Source of the DNA: a virus | IMG/VR virus record: IMGVR_UViG_3300045256_000857 | Span: 1 to 60,488 of that record | Reading direction: 5' to 3' (one strand) | Length of the DNA stretch: 60,488 nt | Part shown: positions 24,876 to 32,110 of the stretch, in pieces | Position numbering within the stretch: position 1 is the stretch's first letter | Layout: every line of letters begins with the position of its first letter | The notes under the pieces: model-generated | The model's input: only the letters and a program-made list of their open reading frames with translations | Told to the model about the DNA's origin: nothing | Databases searched by the model: none | Position numbers and translations under genes: made by a program

Positions 24876-24899
24876 CCTAGGGGACTAGGGGAATATACT
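24876..24899 (+). promoter_or_regulatory. Late promoter: CTAGGGGA element copy 5 plus TATACT
   Basis: CCTAGGGGACTAGGGGA (24,876-24,892) is followed by TATACT (24,894-24,899), 7 nt before the terminase ATG (24,907), so the message is probably leaderless. The -35 zone (TTCAAT) is weak. The element occupies the spacer, where an activator or special sigma factor could bind. Confidence 0.65.
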
Positions 24900-24906
24900 C
24901 AACCGC

Positions 24907-25542
24907 ATGTCAGAACGCCCCCAGTGGTTCCGTCTCGAGGGCGAATCCCCGAAGGCCTACGAAGCCTTCCAGCACTACCTGTTCATGGACTCGAGCATCC
25001 GCACGATTGACCGAGCGTGGCGGGCGGCTCGAGGGCAGCAGGACAGCAGCAAACGAGCGCCCGGTGCGTGGACGGAGTGGAGCAGCCAGAACAACTGGGT
25101 GGCTCGAGCGACGGCTTACGACGATCACCTGACCGCGCAGCGCTTCATTGCCGAGCAGGATGAGATCGTTTCCAGGGCGCGCAAACTCGCGCTCGAGCGC
25201 GACGGGCACAACACGAGGATCAAAGAGTTGAGCCAAGGGCTTCTGGGCAAGGCGGAGGAGATGCTGAAGTGGCCCGTCTCGAGGAAGCGCGTCGAAGCGC
25301 AGCACGAGGACGGCAAGCCGCACATCACGATCATCGAACCCACGAAGTGGAAACCCAGCACCATCGCCAATTACATCCAAGTCGCGGATAAGGTCATCCG
25401 CTTGTCCTTGGGGATGCACACGGACGCCACTCGAGTGGACGTGAACCAAGTCATGGACGACGCCGTGCAGTACTTCCTCGGGGTCGCCGAGCGCACGCTC
25501 GAGCCAGAGGATTATGAACGTCTCGCAAACGCGCTCGAGTAA
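24907..25542 (+). CDS. Terminase small subunit (putative)
   Basis: 211 residues, directly upstream of and overlapping the large subunit by 29 nt. The N-terminal region has an HTH-like segment with SSIRTIDRAWRAARGQQ and GAWTEWSSQNNWVARATAYDDHL, a pattern common in terminase small subunits. A long central helix and a C-terminal segment follow. It would recognise pac or cos DNA. First gene of the late operon. Confidence 0.65.
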   Translation: MSERPQWFRLEGESPKAYEAFQHYLFMDSSIRTIDRAWRAARGQQDSSKRAPGAWTEWSSQNNWVARATAYDDHLTAQRFIAEQDEIVSRARKLALERDGHNTRIKELSQGLLGKAEEMLKWPVSRKRVEAQHEDGKPHITIIEPTKWKPSTIANYIQVADKVIRLSLGMHTDATRVDVNQVMDDAVQYFLGVAERTLEPEDYERLANALE

Positions 25543-27109
25543 CGACACGCCGGTCGCAGCGGCGTTCTCGAGGGGCGTCAAACGCAAACGCGCAGCCGCG
25601 CAGGTGGACGTGCGCCCGAACGGGTTGTACGCGTTCGTCCTCGCGTTTTGGAACGTCATCGAAGCCGAGGACTTCACGCCGGGGCGTCACCTCGAAGAGG
25701 TCTGCGCGCACCTCGAAGCCGTCTCGAGGGGCGAGATTTCACTCCTCATCATCAACATCCCGCCGGGGCACACCAAGAGCGCCCTGGTCAACGTGTTCTG
25801 GCCCGCGTGGGAATGGGCGGAGGTGGACGCCAGCCTGCGCTACCTGTGCTCGAGCCACCGCGAGGACTTGAGCATCCGCGACAGCGTGAAGATGCGCCGC
25901 CTGATCGAAAGCCCCGCGTACCGCAAGCTGTACGGCGCACGCTTCGACCTGACCGGCGATCAGAACGCCAAAACACGCTACGAGAACACCGAGAAGGGCT
26001 ACCGCCTCGTCGTCCCGATGGCTCGAGCCACCGGCGAACGCGTAGACCGCGTGCTCTTGGACGACCCGAACAGCTTGGAGAGCGTGACCAGCGGCGCGGA
26101 GCGTCAACACGTCATCACCGCGTACCGCGACGGTTTGATCCTGCGCAAAGGTAAGCGCGAGCGCTTCGCCGTCGTCATCGTCATGCAGCGCCTACACGAA
26201 GACGACCTGAGCGGTCACGTGCTTGCCAAAGACCCCAAAGCGGTCCACGTCTGCCTGCCGGAGAAGTTCGACCCCGCGCACCCGCGCCCGTACAAAACCG
26301 CGTGGGGCGCGGAATGGCGCACCGAACCCGGCGCGCTGCTGTGGCCCGAACGCAACACCCTCGAGGATGTCAACGCGGAAAACGCGATCATGAGCAGCTT
26401 CGCCGTTGCCGGGCAGAAGCAGCAGAACCCCGCGCCGCTCGAGGGCGGCGTCTTCGCCCGCGCGAAACTCCGGTACTGGGTTCCCAGGGACCGCCCCGAC
26501 CTCGCGCGCAAACCTGTGCGCCTGCCCGACGGCACGGACGTTCTGCCCGAAGTCATCCCGTTCACGCTCGAGGAAATCCGGCGCGGGCTGGGCTTCGACG
26601 TGCAACTCCAGTCCTGGGACATGGCGGAAAAGGACAAGATCACCAGCGCCTACACCGTGGGACAGGTGTGGGGCGCGGAAGGCGCGAACCGCTACCTTTT
26701 GCACCTCGAGCGGGGCCGCTGGGCGTACAGCGTCATCCTCGAGCGCATCGCCGCTTTCACCACGCTTTTCCCAGCGGCGACCGCCAAGTACATCGAAGAG
26801 AAAGCCCTGGGCATCGTCGCCGTGCAGCAACTCCGCGACCACCTCACCGGCATCATCGGCATTGAACCCGACGGCAGCAAACTCGCCCGCGCTTACGCCG
26901 TGGAACCCGTCGTCACCGCCGAACAAGTCTACCTGCCGCACCCCGACCTGTTCCCGTGGGTCGAAGACTTCATCCTCGAGATGACCACCTTCCCGGCGAG
27001 CACCTACGCCGATCAGGTGGACACCGCCACGCAAGCCCTGCGCGTCCTCTTGCAACATTCCGGGGACGCCGACAGTGACCGCATCATCGGCAACCGCCGC
27101 AGGAGGTAG
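25514..27109 (+). CDS. Terminase large subunit
   Basis: 531 residues. Residues about 78-90 (LLIINIPPGHTKSAL) are the ATPase Walker A variant; VDRVLLDDPNS is the Walker B region; SAYTVGQVWG and the nuclease fold (QSWDMAEKDK; KYIEEKALG) follow. It pumps DNA into the procapsid and cuts it. Size fits the Mu-like/headful class. Confidence 0.92.
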   Translation: MNVSQTRSSNDTPVAAAFSRGVKRKRAAAQVDVRPNGLYAFVLAFWNVIEAEDFTPGRHLEEVCAHLEAVSRGEISLLIINIPPGHTKSALVNVFWPAWEWAEVDASLRYLCSSHREDLSIRDSVKMRRLIESPAYRKLYGARFDLTGDQNAKTRYENTEKGYRLVVPMARATGERVDRVLLDDPNSLESVTSGAERQHVITAYRDGLILRKGKRERFAVVIVMQRLHEDDLSGHVLAKDPKAVHVCLPEKFDPAHPRPYKTAWGAEWRTEPGALLWPERNTLEDVNAENAIMSSFAVAGQKQQNPAPLEGGVFARAKLRYWVPRDRPDLARKPVRLPDGTDVLPEVIPFTLEEIRRGLGFDVQLQSWDMAEKDKITSAYTVGQVWGAEGANRYLLHLERGRWAYSVILERIAAFTTLFPAATAKYIEEKALGIVAVQQLRDHLTGIIGIEPDGSKLARAYAVEPVVTAEQVYLPHPDLFPWVEDFILEMTTFPASTYADQVDTATQALRVLLQHSGDADSDRIIGNRRRR

Positions 27110-27110
27110 A

Positions 27111-28604
27111 ATGGCCACCACGAAGAAACTCAACGTGCTCGAGGTTGTCGAGCCGAACACGCGCAACTTCGTGGAGTGGACGCCCGATTCCCTGCGCATC
27201 GCACGCCTGAGCGCCGCCGGAGGCAACCTCAAACTCGCCGCCGACCTGTGCAACGATTTCCACGGTGACGACCGCATCCCCGGCGCGCTCGAGACCCGCA
27301 TCAAAGGTTTGCTCGGTTTGCCGTTCTCCTTCGCCCCGGCGGACGGAGCCAAGCGCCGCACGCCTATTGTCAAAGCGGCTGAGACCGACTGGGTCAAAGC
27401 CAACCCCGAAGACCAGTTGTACAACCTGATGATGTGGGGCATCCTCCTCGGCGTCGGCTTGGGCGAGATCATCCCCACCGAAAGCAAAGACGGACGGCTC
27501 CTGCCGCGCCTGAAAACGTGGAATCCGCGCTGGCTGCGCTGGGACTTCACCTCGAGAAGCTGGAAGCTGCAAACCGAGGGCGGCGACGTGGACATCACGC
27601 CCGGCGACGGCAAGTGGATCCTCTACACGCCCTACGGACCCTCGAGACCGTGGGAACGCGGCAAGTGGCTGAGCTTGAGCCTGTGGTGGCTCGCCAAGCG
27701 CTTCGCCGTGACCGATTGGAGCCGCTACGGGGAGAAGCACGGCTCGCCAATCACCGCCGGGACGATGCCGGACAACAAAGCGGGCGACAAGCAAGCCCGC
27801 AAAGACCTCGCCGCTGACCTGGACAACCTCGGTGCGAACGCCTCGGTTGCCCTACCGCCCGGGTACGACCTGAAGCTCGTGGAAGCCACCGCGAACACCT
27901 GGGGCACGTTCCAGGCGCAGATCAACATGGCCAACTCCGGTATTGCCATCGCCATCAACGGGCAGAACCTGACCACCGAGGTCAAAGAGGGGTCTCGAGC
28001 CGCCGCGACGGTGCACGAAGCGGTCAAGCAAGACCTGATCGAAGCCGACGCCGAGACCGCCAGCACCACGCTGCACGAGCAAAGCTGGACGTGGTGGGCG
28101 ACGTGGAACTACGGCGACGCGCGCCTCACACCGTGGCCCCAATGGGACACCACGCCGCCCGAGGACCGCACCAAAACCGCCGAAACCCTGTCCAAGATCA
28201 GCCCGCAACTCGACACCCTCGAGCGTCACGGCGTGGATGTCAAAGCGCTGCTCGAGCGCTACGGCCTGCCGATGATGCAGGACGTGACGCAGCAAAAACG
28301 CAGCGTTATGCAACTGCTCTCCGGCGCTGATCCGTCCACGAAGCCCAGCGCCCGCGAGTTCCTGAACGGGCAACTATACGCCGACCGCATCGCCGACCAA
28401 GCCATCAGGCTCGGACGCGACCTGCACCGCGCCGACCTCGACCGCGTGCTCACCGCCGCCTTGAGCGGCACGGACTTCGAAAGCATCCGCCGCAAACTGC
28501 TCGAGGTCTACGACGACCTCAGCCCAGATGAGATCGCGGAGAAGACCGAGCAGGCGCTGATCCTCAGTGAGTTCGCCGGACGGTACGCCGCTCGAGACGG
28601 CTAA
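27111..28604 (+). CDS. Portal protein, Mu gp29-like (DUF935)
   Basis: 497 residues from the ATG after AGGAGGTAGA. DUF935 features include LAADLCNDFHGDDRIPGALETR near residue 45, MMWGILLGVGLGEI, WLRWDF, GPSRPWERG and a Ser/Thr-rich central part. It forms the dodecameric vertex through which DNA enters and to which the tail attaches. Order terminase-portal-gpF is Mu-like. Confidence 0.9.
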   Translation: MATTKKLNVLEVVEPNTRNFVEWTPDSLRIARLSAAGGNLKLAADLCNDFHGDDRIPGALETRIKGLLGLPFSFAPADGAKRRTPIVKAAETDWVKANPEDQLYNLMMWGILLGVGLGEIIPTESKDGRLLPRLKTWNPRWLRWDFTSRSWKLQTEGGDVDITPGDGKWILYTPYGPSRPWERGKWLSLSLWWLAKRFAVTDWSRYGEKHGSPITAGTMPDNKAGDKQARKDLAADLDNLGANASVALPPGYDLKLVEATANTWGTFQAQINMANSGIAIAINGQNLTTEVKEGSRAAATVHEAVKQDLIEADAETASTTLHEQSWTWWATWNYGDARLTPWPQWDTTPPEDRTKTAETLSKISPQLDTLERHGVDVKALLERYGLPMMQDVTQQKRSVMQLLSGADPSTKPSAREFLNGQLYADRIADQAIRLGRDLHRADLDRVLTAALSGTDFESIRRKLLEVYDDLSPDEIAEKTEQALILSEFAGRYAARDG

Positions 28605-28607
28605 CGC

Positions 28608-29807
28608 GTGCCGTACCGCGCGCCAACGGACTTTGACGCCGCCCTCGCCTGGTGGCGCGAACGCGTGCCGATGCTCGAGAGCGACTTTTACGCCCTCAGT
28701 GCACGGGCGCGCCGCAAAGCCTTCACCGTCGCCGGAGTCGCCCAGCTTGACCTCGTGACCGACGTGTACCGTTCGCTCGAGCGCGCCATTGCCGAAGGCA
28801 AAAGCCTGACCGATTGGAAGCTCGAGGTCGGCGAGCGCCTGCGCAACGCCTGGGCGGGCACGGTCCGCAAGCCCGGACATCGCCTCGAGACGATCTACCG
28901 CACGAACGTTCAACTCGCCTACGGCGCGGGACGCTACTACGCGATGACCGGGGATAGCGCCCTCGAGGCACGCCCGATCTGGGTTTTCGACGCGGTGCTG
29001 GACTCGAGGACCACCGTGGGTTGCCGCGCGCTGGACGGCGTGACCCTGCGCTGGGACGACCCCTTCTGGACGCGCAACTACCCGCCCCGGCATTTCCGGT
29101 GCAGGAGCGGTGTCCGGGCCTTGCCCGAGTCGGACGTGACGCTCACCGACATGAGCACCCGTTCCCGAGTCCAAGCCGACCCCGGCTTCGGACGCCTCCC
29201 CGACAGCGACGAGTACACCTTCACCCCCGACCCGTTCAAGTACCCGGCGGAACTGTGGCGCGGCTACCTCAAACACCAGGCAGCCGCGGACGAACGCTCG
29301 CTCGAGCGCACCGGCAAGATCAACCAAAAGACTGCGCTCAAAGAGGCGCGCAAGCTCACGAAGCGCGCCGGTTTCGAGTTGGTCGTCCACGACGGCAACA
29401 GCGCGCGATTCAAAACCAGGGACCGCCGCAGCGTCTTCGCGGAGTACGACGAACTGGACGGCAAGATTCACCTGAACCTCGTCAACCCGTTCTGGAAGGA
29501 CGTGCAAGCCGCCAGCGCCGCGTTCTTCGAGGACCGTTACTTCTCGACTCCCGACCCGTACCACGTCGTTCACCACGAGATCGGGCACGCCCGCCAGATC
29601 GTCGCCGCAGGCTTGGCGTTAAACCGCTTTTCTTTCCCGCCTGGTTTCCCGCAGGAACTCGAGGCGCTGGTCAGCACGCGCGCCACGGTCTCCCCGACCG
29701 AATGGGTTGCCGAGGTCTACGCCGCGCTCGCCGTGGGGCGAACCTTCGGCGACAAGCACGAGGATGTTGTAAAATACTTCTTGGAGATGAAAGGGGTGAT
29801 GCCGTGA
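28608..29807 (+). CDS. Minor head protein (Mu gpF/SPP1 gp7) fused to a zincin domain
   Basis: 399 residues from GTG. Residues 1-185 are the head-morphogenesis domain (ETIYRTNVQLAYGAGRYYAM, WVFDAVLDSRTTVGCRALDG, YPPRHFRCRSGVRAL). The C-terminal 200 residues include HHEIGHARQ, an HEXXH zinc motif near residue 324, followed by EWVAEVYAALAVG with a possible third ligand. Such C-terminal additions to gpF are often toxins or enzymes carried in the capsid. Injection into the host is inferred. Confidence 0.85.
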   Translation: MPYRAPTDFDAALAWWRERVPMLESDFYALSARARRKAFTVAGVAQLDLVTDVYRSLERAIAEGKSLTDWKLEVGERLRNAWAGTVRKPGHRLETIYRTNVQLAYGAGRYYAMTGDSALEARPIWVFDAVLDSRTTVGCRALDGVTLRWDDPFWTRNYPPRHFRCRSGVRALPESDVTLTDMSTRSRVQADPGFGRLPDSDEYTFTPDPFKYPAELWRGYLKHQAAADERSLERTGKINQKTALKEARKLTKRAGFELVVHDGNSARFKTRDRRSVFAEYDELDGKIHLNLVNPFWKDVQAASAAFFEDRYFSTPDPYHVVHHEIGHARQIVAAGLALNRFSFPPGFPQELEALVSTRATVSPTEWVAEVYAALAVGRTFGDKHEDVVKYFLEMKGVMP

Positions 29808-30016
29808 AAGGTTGGTCCTGTACGTTCTGCAAACACAAGACGCCCGGTGAAACGACCTGCGCGGCGTTCCCGCAAGGCATTCCGGCGGCGATCATCGCCG
29901 GTGATGACCAGCACCTCGAGCCGTACCCCGGCGACGGCGGCATTCGCTACGAAGCCAGCCCCAAAGCCGTCGTGCTGGGCTTCGATTTGCGCGCCCCCGA
30001 ACCCGCGTTCGCCTGA
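29804..30016 (+). CDS. Small zinc-ribbon-like protein
   Basis: 70 residues from a GTG in a GTGA overlap with the gpF-zincin gene. CTFCKHKTPGETTC gives a CX2C and a later Cys; the rest (FPQGIPAAIIAGDDQHLEPYPGDGGIRYE) matches a short family found near phage and toxin genes. Tight coupling to the zincin fusion suggests it may be that domain's partner or inhibitor; this is inference. Confidence 0.6.
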   Translation: MKGWSCTFCKHKTPGETTCAAFPQGIPAAIIAGDDQHLEPYPGDGGIRYEASPKAVVLGFDLRAPEPAFA

Positions 30017-30024
30017 ACCGACCG

Positions 30025-30315
30025 CTAATCCTCCCAGCGCACCTCGAGCACTTCATCCAACGTCACGCGACGCCCGAGGATGATCTCCAACGCGCTCAGA
30101 ACCCGCTCGAGGGTGTCGAACTTGACCCCTCGAGCCTTGCTTTTCACCAAGTCCTCGTAGATTGTCGCGCGGTGCAAGTCCGCTTGCGCGGCGAGGACGT
30201 ACCCGCTGATGCCCTCACGCTCGAGCAGGGGCTTAATGTTCCAGCGGACCTTTGCGGGCACGAACGCGAACCTAACGCGCGCCCTCGAGCGCGTAGTTCT
30301 ACCCGAGTAGTACAC
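30025..30315 (-). CDS. XRE-family HTH protein
   Basis: 96 residues from GTG 30,315; a later GTG (KVRWNIKPLL region) may be the true start since the first 20 residues are basic and unstructured. The HTH (ISGYVLAAQADLHRATIYEDLVKSKARGVKFDTLERVLSALEIILGR in parts) resembles HigA/SinR types. Divergent from the 30,324 gene with 8 nt between them, it may repress both. Confidence 0.65.
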   Translation of the reverse strand: MYYSGRTTRSRARVRFAFVPAKVRWNIKPLLEREGISGYVLAAQADLHRATIYEDLVKSKARGVKFDTLERVLSALEIILGRRVTLDEVLEVRWED

Positions 30316-30323
30316 TCGAGGGC

Positions 30324-30590
30324 ATGACGAACCTCAGTGTCACCCCGGTTTCCGCGCGTCCCTTCGTGATGGCTACGCTTGCCCAACCGCTCGCCAGCGA
30401 CGTGGTGCATGCGCGTTTGAATGGGCTTGTAGGGGATGGGGTGAGCATCGTGGACAATGAAGTCACTGTGTATCTGCCGCATGCCTCGAGCCTGGTGAGC
30501 TTGGCGCGCGTGGTGGAGGCGCTCGAGCCGATCAGTGATCGCGTGGTGGTCAGCCTTTCGAGTTCGACGCTTGACATTCTAGGGGACTAG
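30324..30590 (+). CDS. Hypothetical protein, divergent from HTH gene
   Basis: 88 residues, beta-rich, no recognised domain (VTVYLPHASSLVSLARVVEAL near the centre). A TACACT -10 (30,311-30,316) ends 7 nt before the ATG, implying a leaderless message. Its last codons, ILGD then TAG, are encoded by a CTAGGGGACTAG element. The inverted repeat GAGTAGTACACTC at the -10 could be the operator for the divergent HTH protein. Confidence 0.5.
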   Translation: MTNLSVTPVSARPFVMATLAQPLASDVVHARLNGLVGDGVSIVDNEVTVYLPHASSLVSLARVVEALEPISDRVVVSLSSSTLDILGD

Positions 30591-30601
30591 GGTTCTATAC
30601 T
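30571..30601 (+). promoter_or_regulatory. Strong promoter with CTAGGGGA element copy 6
   Basis: TTGACA (30,571-30,576), 19 bp, TATACT (30,596-30,601). The spacer holds CTAGGGGACTAGGG (30,579-30,592), which also contains the stop codon of the upstream gene. It points at a non-coding stretch with a tRNA-like gene, not directly at an ORF. Confidence 0.65.
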
Positions 30602-30718
30602 CTCTCGAGAGCAAACCTTGCGTGAGCGGGCTGATGTACCGCCGAAGTGAGGCTCGAGCAGGGCACGGATTGAAGTTGGCTCGAGGCAGGAATGCCGAGA
30701 GGATCACCTGGAAGTCAA
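30602..30718 (+). other. Leader between promoter and tRNA-like gene
   Basis: 117 nt with no ORF I can support. It contains a small hairpin GCGGGCTGATGTACCGC (30,628-30,644) whose loop resembles an anticodon loop, but I could not close a full cloverleaf around it. Confidence 0.35.
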
Positions 30719-30794
30719 GGCGGGTAATTGCCCCAGTGGGCAGGCGAGGCTCATAACCTCGAGGCGCGTGGTGCAACTCCATGACCCGCAACCA
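30719..30794 (+). tRNA. tRNA with CAT anticodon (Met/Ile2-type)
   Basis: A 76-nt cloverleaf can be drawn: acceptor GGCGGGT with ACCCGCA (six pairs, G1-A72 mismatch), a 4-bp D stem, anticodon stem CGAGG/CCTCG with loop CTCATAA (anticodon CAT), a 5-nt variable loop, T arm CGTGG-TGCAACT-CCATG, discriminator A and encoded CCA. Oddities are A at position 8, an atypical D loop and G55. It could be an elongator Met, an Ile2 after lysidine modification, or a tRNA mimic. Downstream of a strong promoter. Confidence 0.7.
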
Positions 30795-31172
30795 AAGGCC
30801 AACGCTTTGAGCAACGGCCTTGACACTGCGGGGTCGTTAAATCCGCCGAGCACAGAGGCCACTGCTCGCTAAATCCCGCCTCACCTTTCGATCCCTCTTT
30901 AGGGGCGGCTGCCTTCAATGGCGAGTGAGACGGGTTCTCGGGCTGACGAGTTGCAGGGAATCAGCCCCACGCAGAGATAAGTGCAACTCCACGCCGCCCC
31001 GCCACGTTAATCCCGAGGATTAGAGCAGGACGGCAGTGACTCGCGCTGTTATCCGTCCCCTGCGAAACACCCGGCGCGAGGCGCTGAAGATCGCAGACCT
31101 ACTGCAAAGCGAGACGGCGAATCTCGAGACAGGGCGGTTGATCCCCGCCCTGATGCCGTTCAAAGGAGCCCC
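30795..31172 (+). ncRNA. Structured non-coding stretch after the tRNA
   Basis: About 380 nt. First a hairpin AAGGCC...GGCCTT (30,795-30,822 region). Then GAGCA...TGCTC. Then 30,902-31,004, where GGGGCGG pairs perfectly with CCGCCCC followed by G-CCA, and an inner 7-bp stem GGGCTGA/TCAGCCC. GTGCAACTCCA from the tRNA T arm is repeated at 30,981-30,991, but no T stem forms. A decayed tRNA or an unrecognised structured RNA are both possible. One short overlapping reading frame from 31,036 has weak support. Confidence 0.4.
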
Positions 31173-31409
31173 GTGGAACAGCAACCTAGCATTGGCAGAG
31201 TCGTCCATTACGTCGCTTTCGGCACGCCCAAAGGCGAGTACTTGCCCGAGCATCGCGCGGCGATCATCACCGCCGTCTCGGGCGACGACAGCCAAACCGT
31301 GAGCCTGTGCGTGCTCAACCCGACCGGCATGTTCTTCAATCAGGGTTGCCACTTTGACAGTTCCAGCGAGCCTGCTGGCGGCACGTGGCACTGGCCCGAA
31401 CGCGTCTAA
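31173..31409 (+). CDS. Small conserved phage protein
   Basis: 78 residues from GTG with AAAGGAG upstream. GRVVHYVAFGTPKGEYLPEHRAAIIT and VSLCVLNPTGMFFNQGCHFD are typical of a short protein family common in phages of high-GC hosts, function unknown; probably a small beta barrel. A rho-independent terminator follows, so the unit promoter-tRNA-this gene seems self-contained. Confidence 0.7.
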   Translation: MEQQPSIGRVVHYVAFGTPKGEYLPEHRAAIITAVSGDDSQTVSLCVLNPTGMFFNQGCHFDSSSEPAGGTWHWPERV

Positions 31410-31429
31410 CCTTCGAGACCCTAAGCAGC

Positions 31430-31484
31430 GCCCCTTGAGCCCCTGAGACCGCGACTCAGCGCGGACGGCTCGAGGGGCTTTTTT
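31430..31484 (+). terminator. Rho-independent terminator
   Basis: GCCCCTTGAG (31,430-31,439) pairs with CTCGAGGGGC (31,469-31,478); CTGAG/CTCAG forms an inner stem; TTTTTT follows (31,479-31,484). It ends the 31,173-31,409 transcript and overlaps the stop of the convergent membrane-protein gene. Confidence 0.8.
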
Positions 31485-31647
31485 ATTCCCCACCTGCCTT
31501 TGTCCAGACCCACATGCCGCCTGCCCAGATCAACCCGGCAACGACCAAGCCGCTCGCGTCCTGCATCATGCGCTGCGACCACACCAGCAGCGTGACGACC
31601 ACAGTCCACAGCACCATCAGGACCACTCGCACCGGCTCGAGCTTCAT
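31483..31647 (-). CDS. Small two-helix membrane protein, GhoT-like candidate
   Basis: 54 residues. Two hydrophobic helices: VRVVLMVLWTVVVTLLVW (residues 6-23) and SGLVVAGLIWAGGMWVW (32-48), joined by QRMMQDA. No clear Shine-Dalgarno; it starts 11 nt after the GhoS-like stop, so translation may be coupled. GhoT of E. coli is a 57-residue two-helix membrane toxin encoded just after GhoS; size, topology and gene order match, sequence does not allow proof. It could instead be a superinfection-exclusion protein. Confidence 0.6.
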   Translation of the reverse strand: MKLEPVRVVLMVLWTVVVTLLVWSQRMMQDASGLVVAGLIWAGGMWVWTKAGGE

Positions 31648-31658
31648 GCGCGGTTTCG

Positions 31659-32012
31659 TCACCGCTTGTCTGCTATTGCAGACCGCAGTGTCTTCAAAGC
31701 CTCTTTCATTTTCACGTTTGCTGTTGTGGGAAGGTTATATGACCAGATTTCGTCAGCTTTGGTGAGCAAAATCATGTACTTCTTACCTGTGCTTTCCGCT
31801 GCTGTATGACCTAACTCAAACACGTCTTTCGAGGTGTAATTACCTTCGATGTTGTACTCAGCAGTCGGAAGATGACGTAAAACTGGTGTTTTGTTCCCAA
31901 TTTGGAAAAACATCGCACGAGCAAAGCCCAGAACCTCCATTGCTTCGTGCAAAGTGTCGTAATCACTTGAATCGGCGTCGTGTAACTCGACTCGGACAAT
32001 GAAGTTTGCCAT
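31659..32012 (-). CDS. GhoS-like (DUF2622) protein
   Basis: 117 residues: FIVRVELHDADSSDYDTLHEAMEVLGF, then LPTAEYNIEG and GKKYMILLTKADEIW. This is the pattern I associate with DUF2622, the family of the endoribonuclease antitoxin GhoS (type V toxin-antitoxin). AT-rich relative to neighbours and without CTCGAG, indicating recent transfer. A TTAGACT -10-like sequence just before the ATG suggests a leaderless start. Family name from memory of the motif, so moderate confidence. Confidence 0.55.
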   Translation of the reverse strand: MANFIVRVELHDADSSDYDTLHEAMEVLGFARAMFFQIGNKTPVLRHLPTAEYNIEGNYTSKDVFELGHTAAESTGKKYMILLTKADEIWSYNLPTTANVKMKEALKTLRSAIADKR

Positions 32013-32110
32013 GAGGTGAGTCTAAGAGGTGGACTGGCGCAACTTGGGTTTTTTGAGCGTCGTGACTCAGCACAACGCTCGAGTGAACCGCGCAAACGCA
32101 CAATCAGCGC

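Noticed and set aside
30902-31004. Second tRNA (perfect 7-bp acceptor stem followed by G-CCA)
   Set aside because: No valid T stem or anticodon arm could be drawn, so it is described only as a structured region.
31036-31302. 88-residue frame overlapping the 31,173-31,409 gene
   Set aside because: Only the first part looks protein-like; it overlaps a better supported gene by 130 nt and lies in a structured non-coding stretch.
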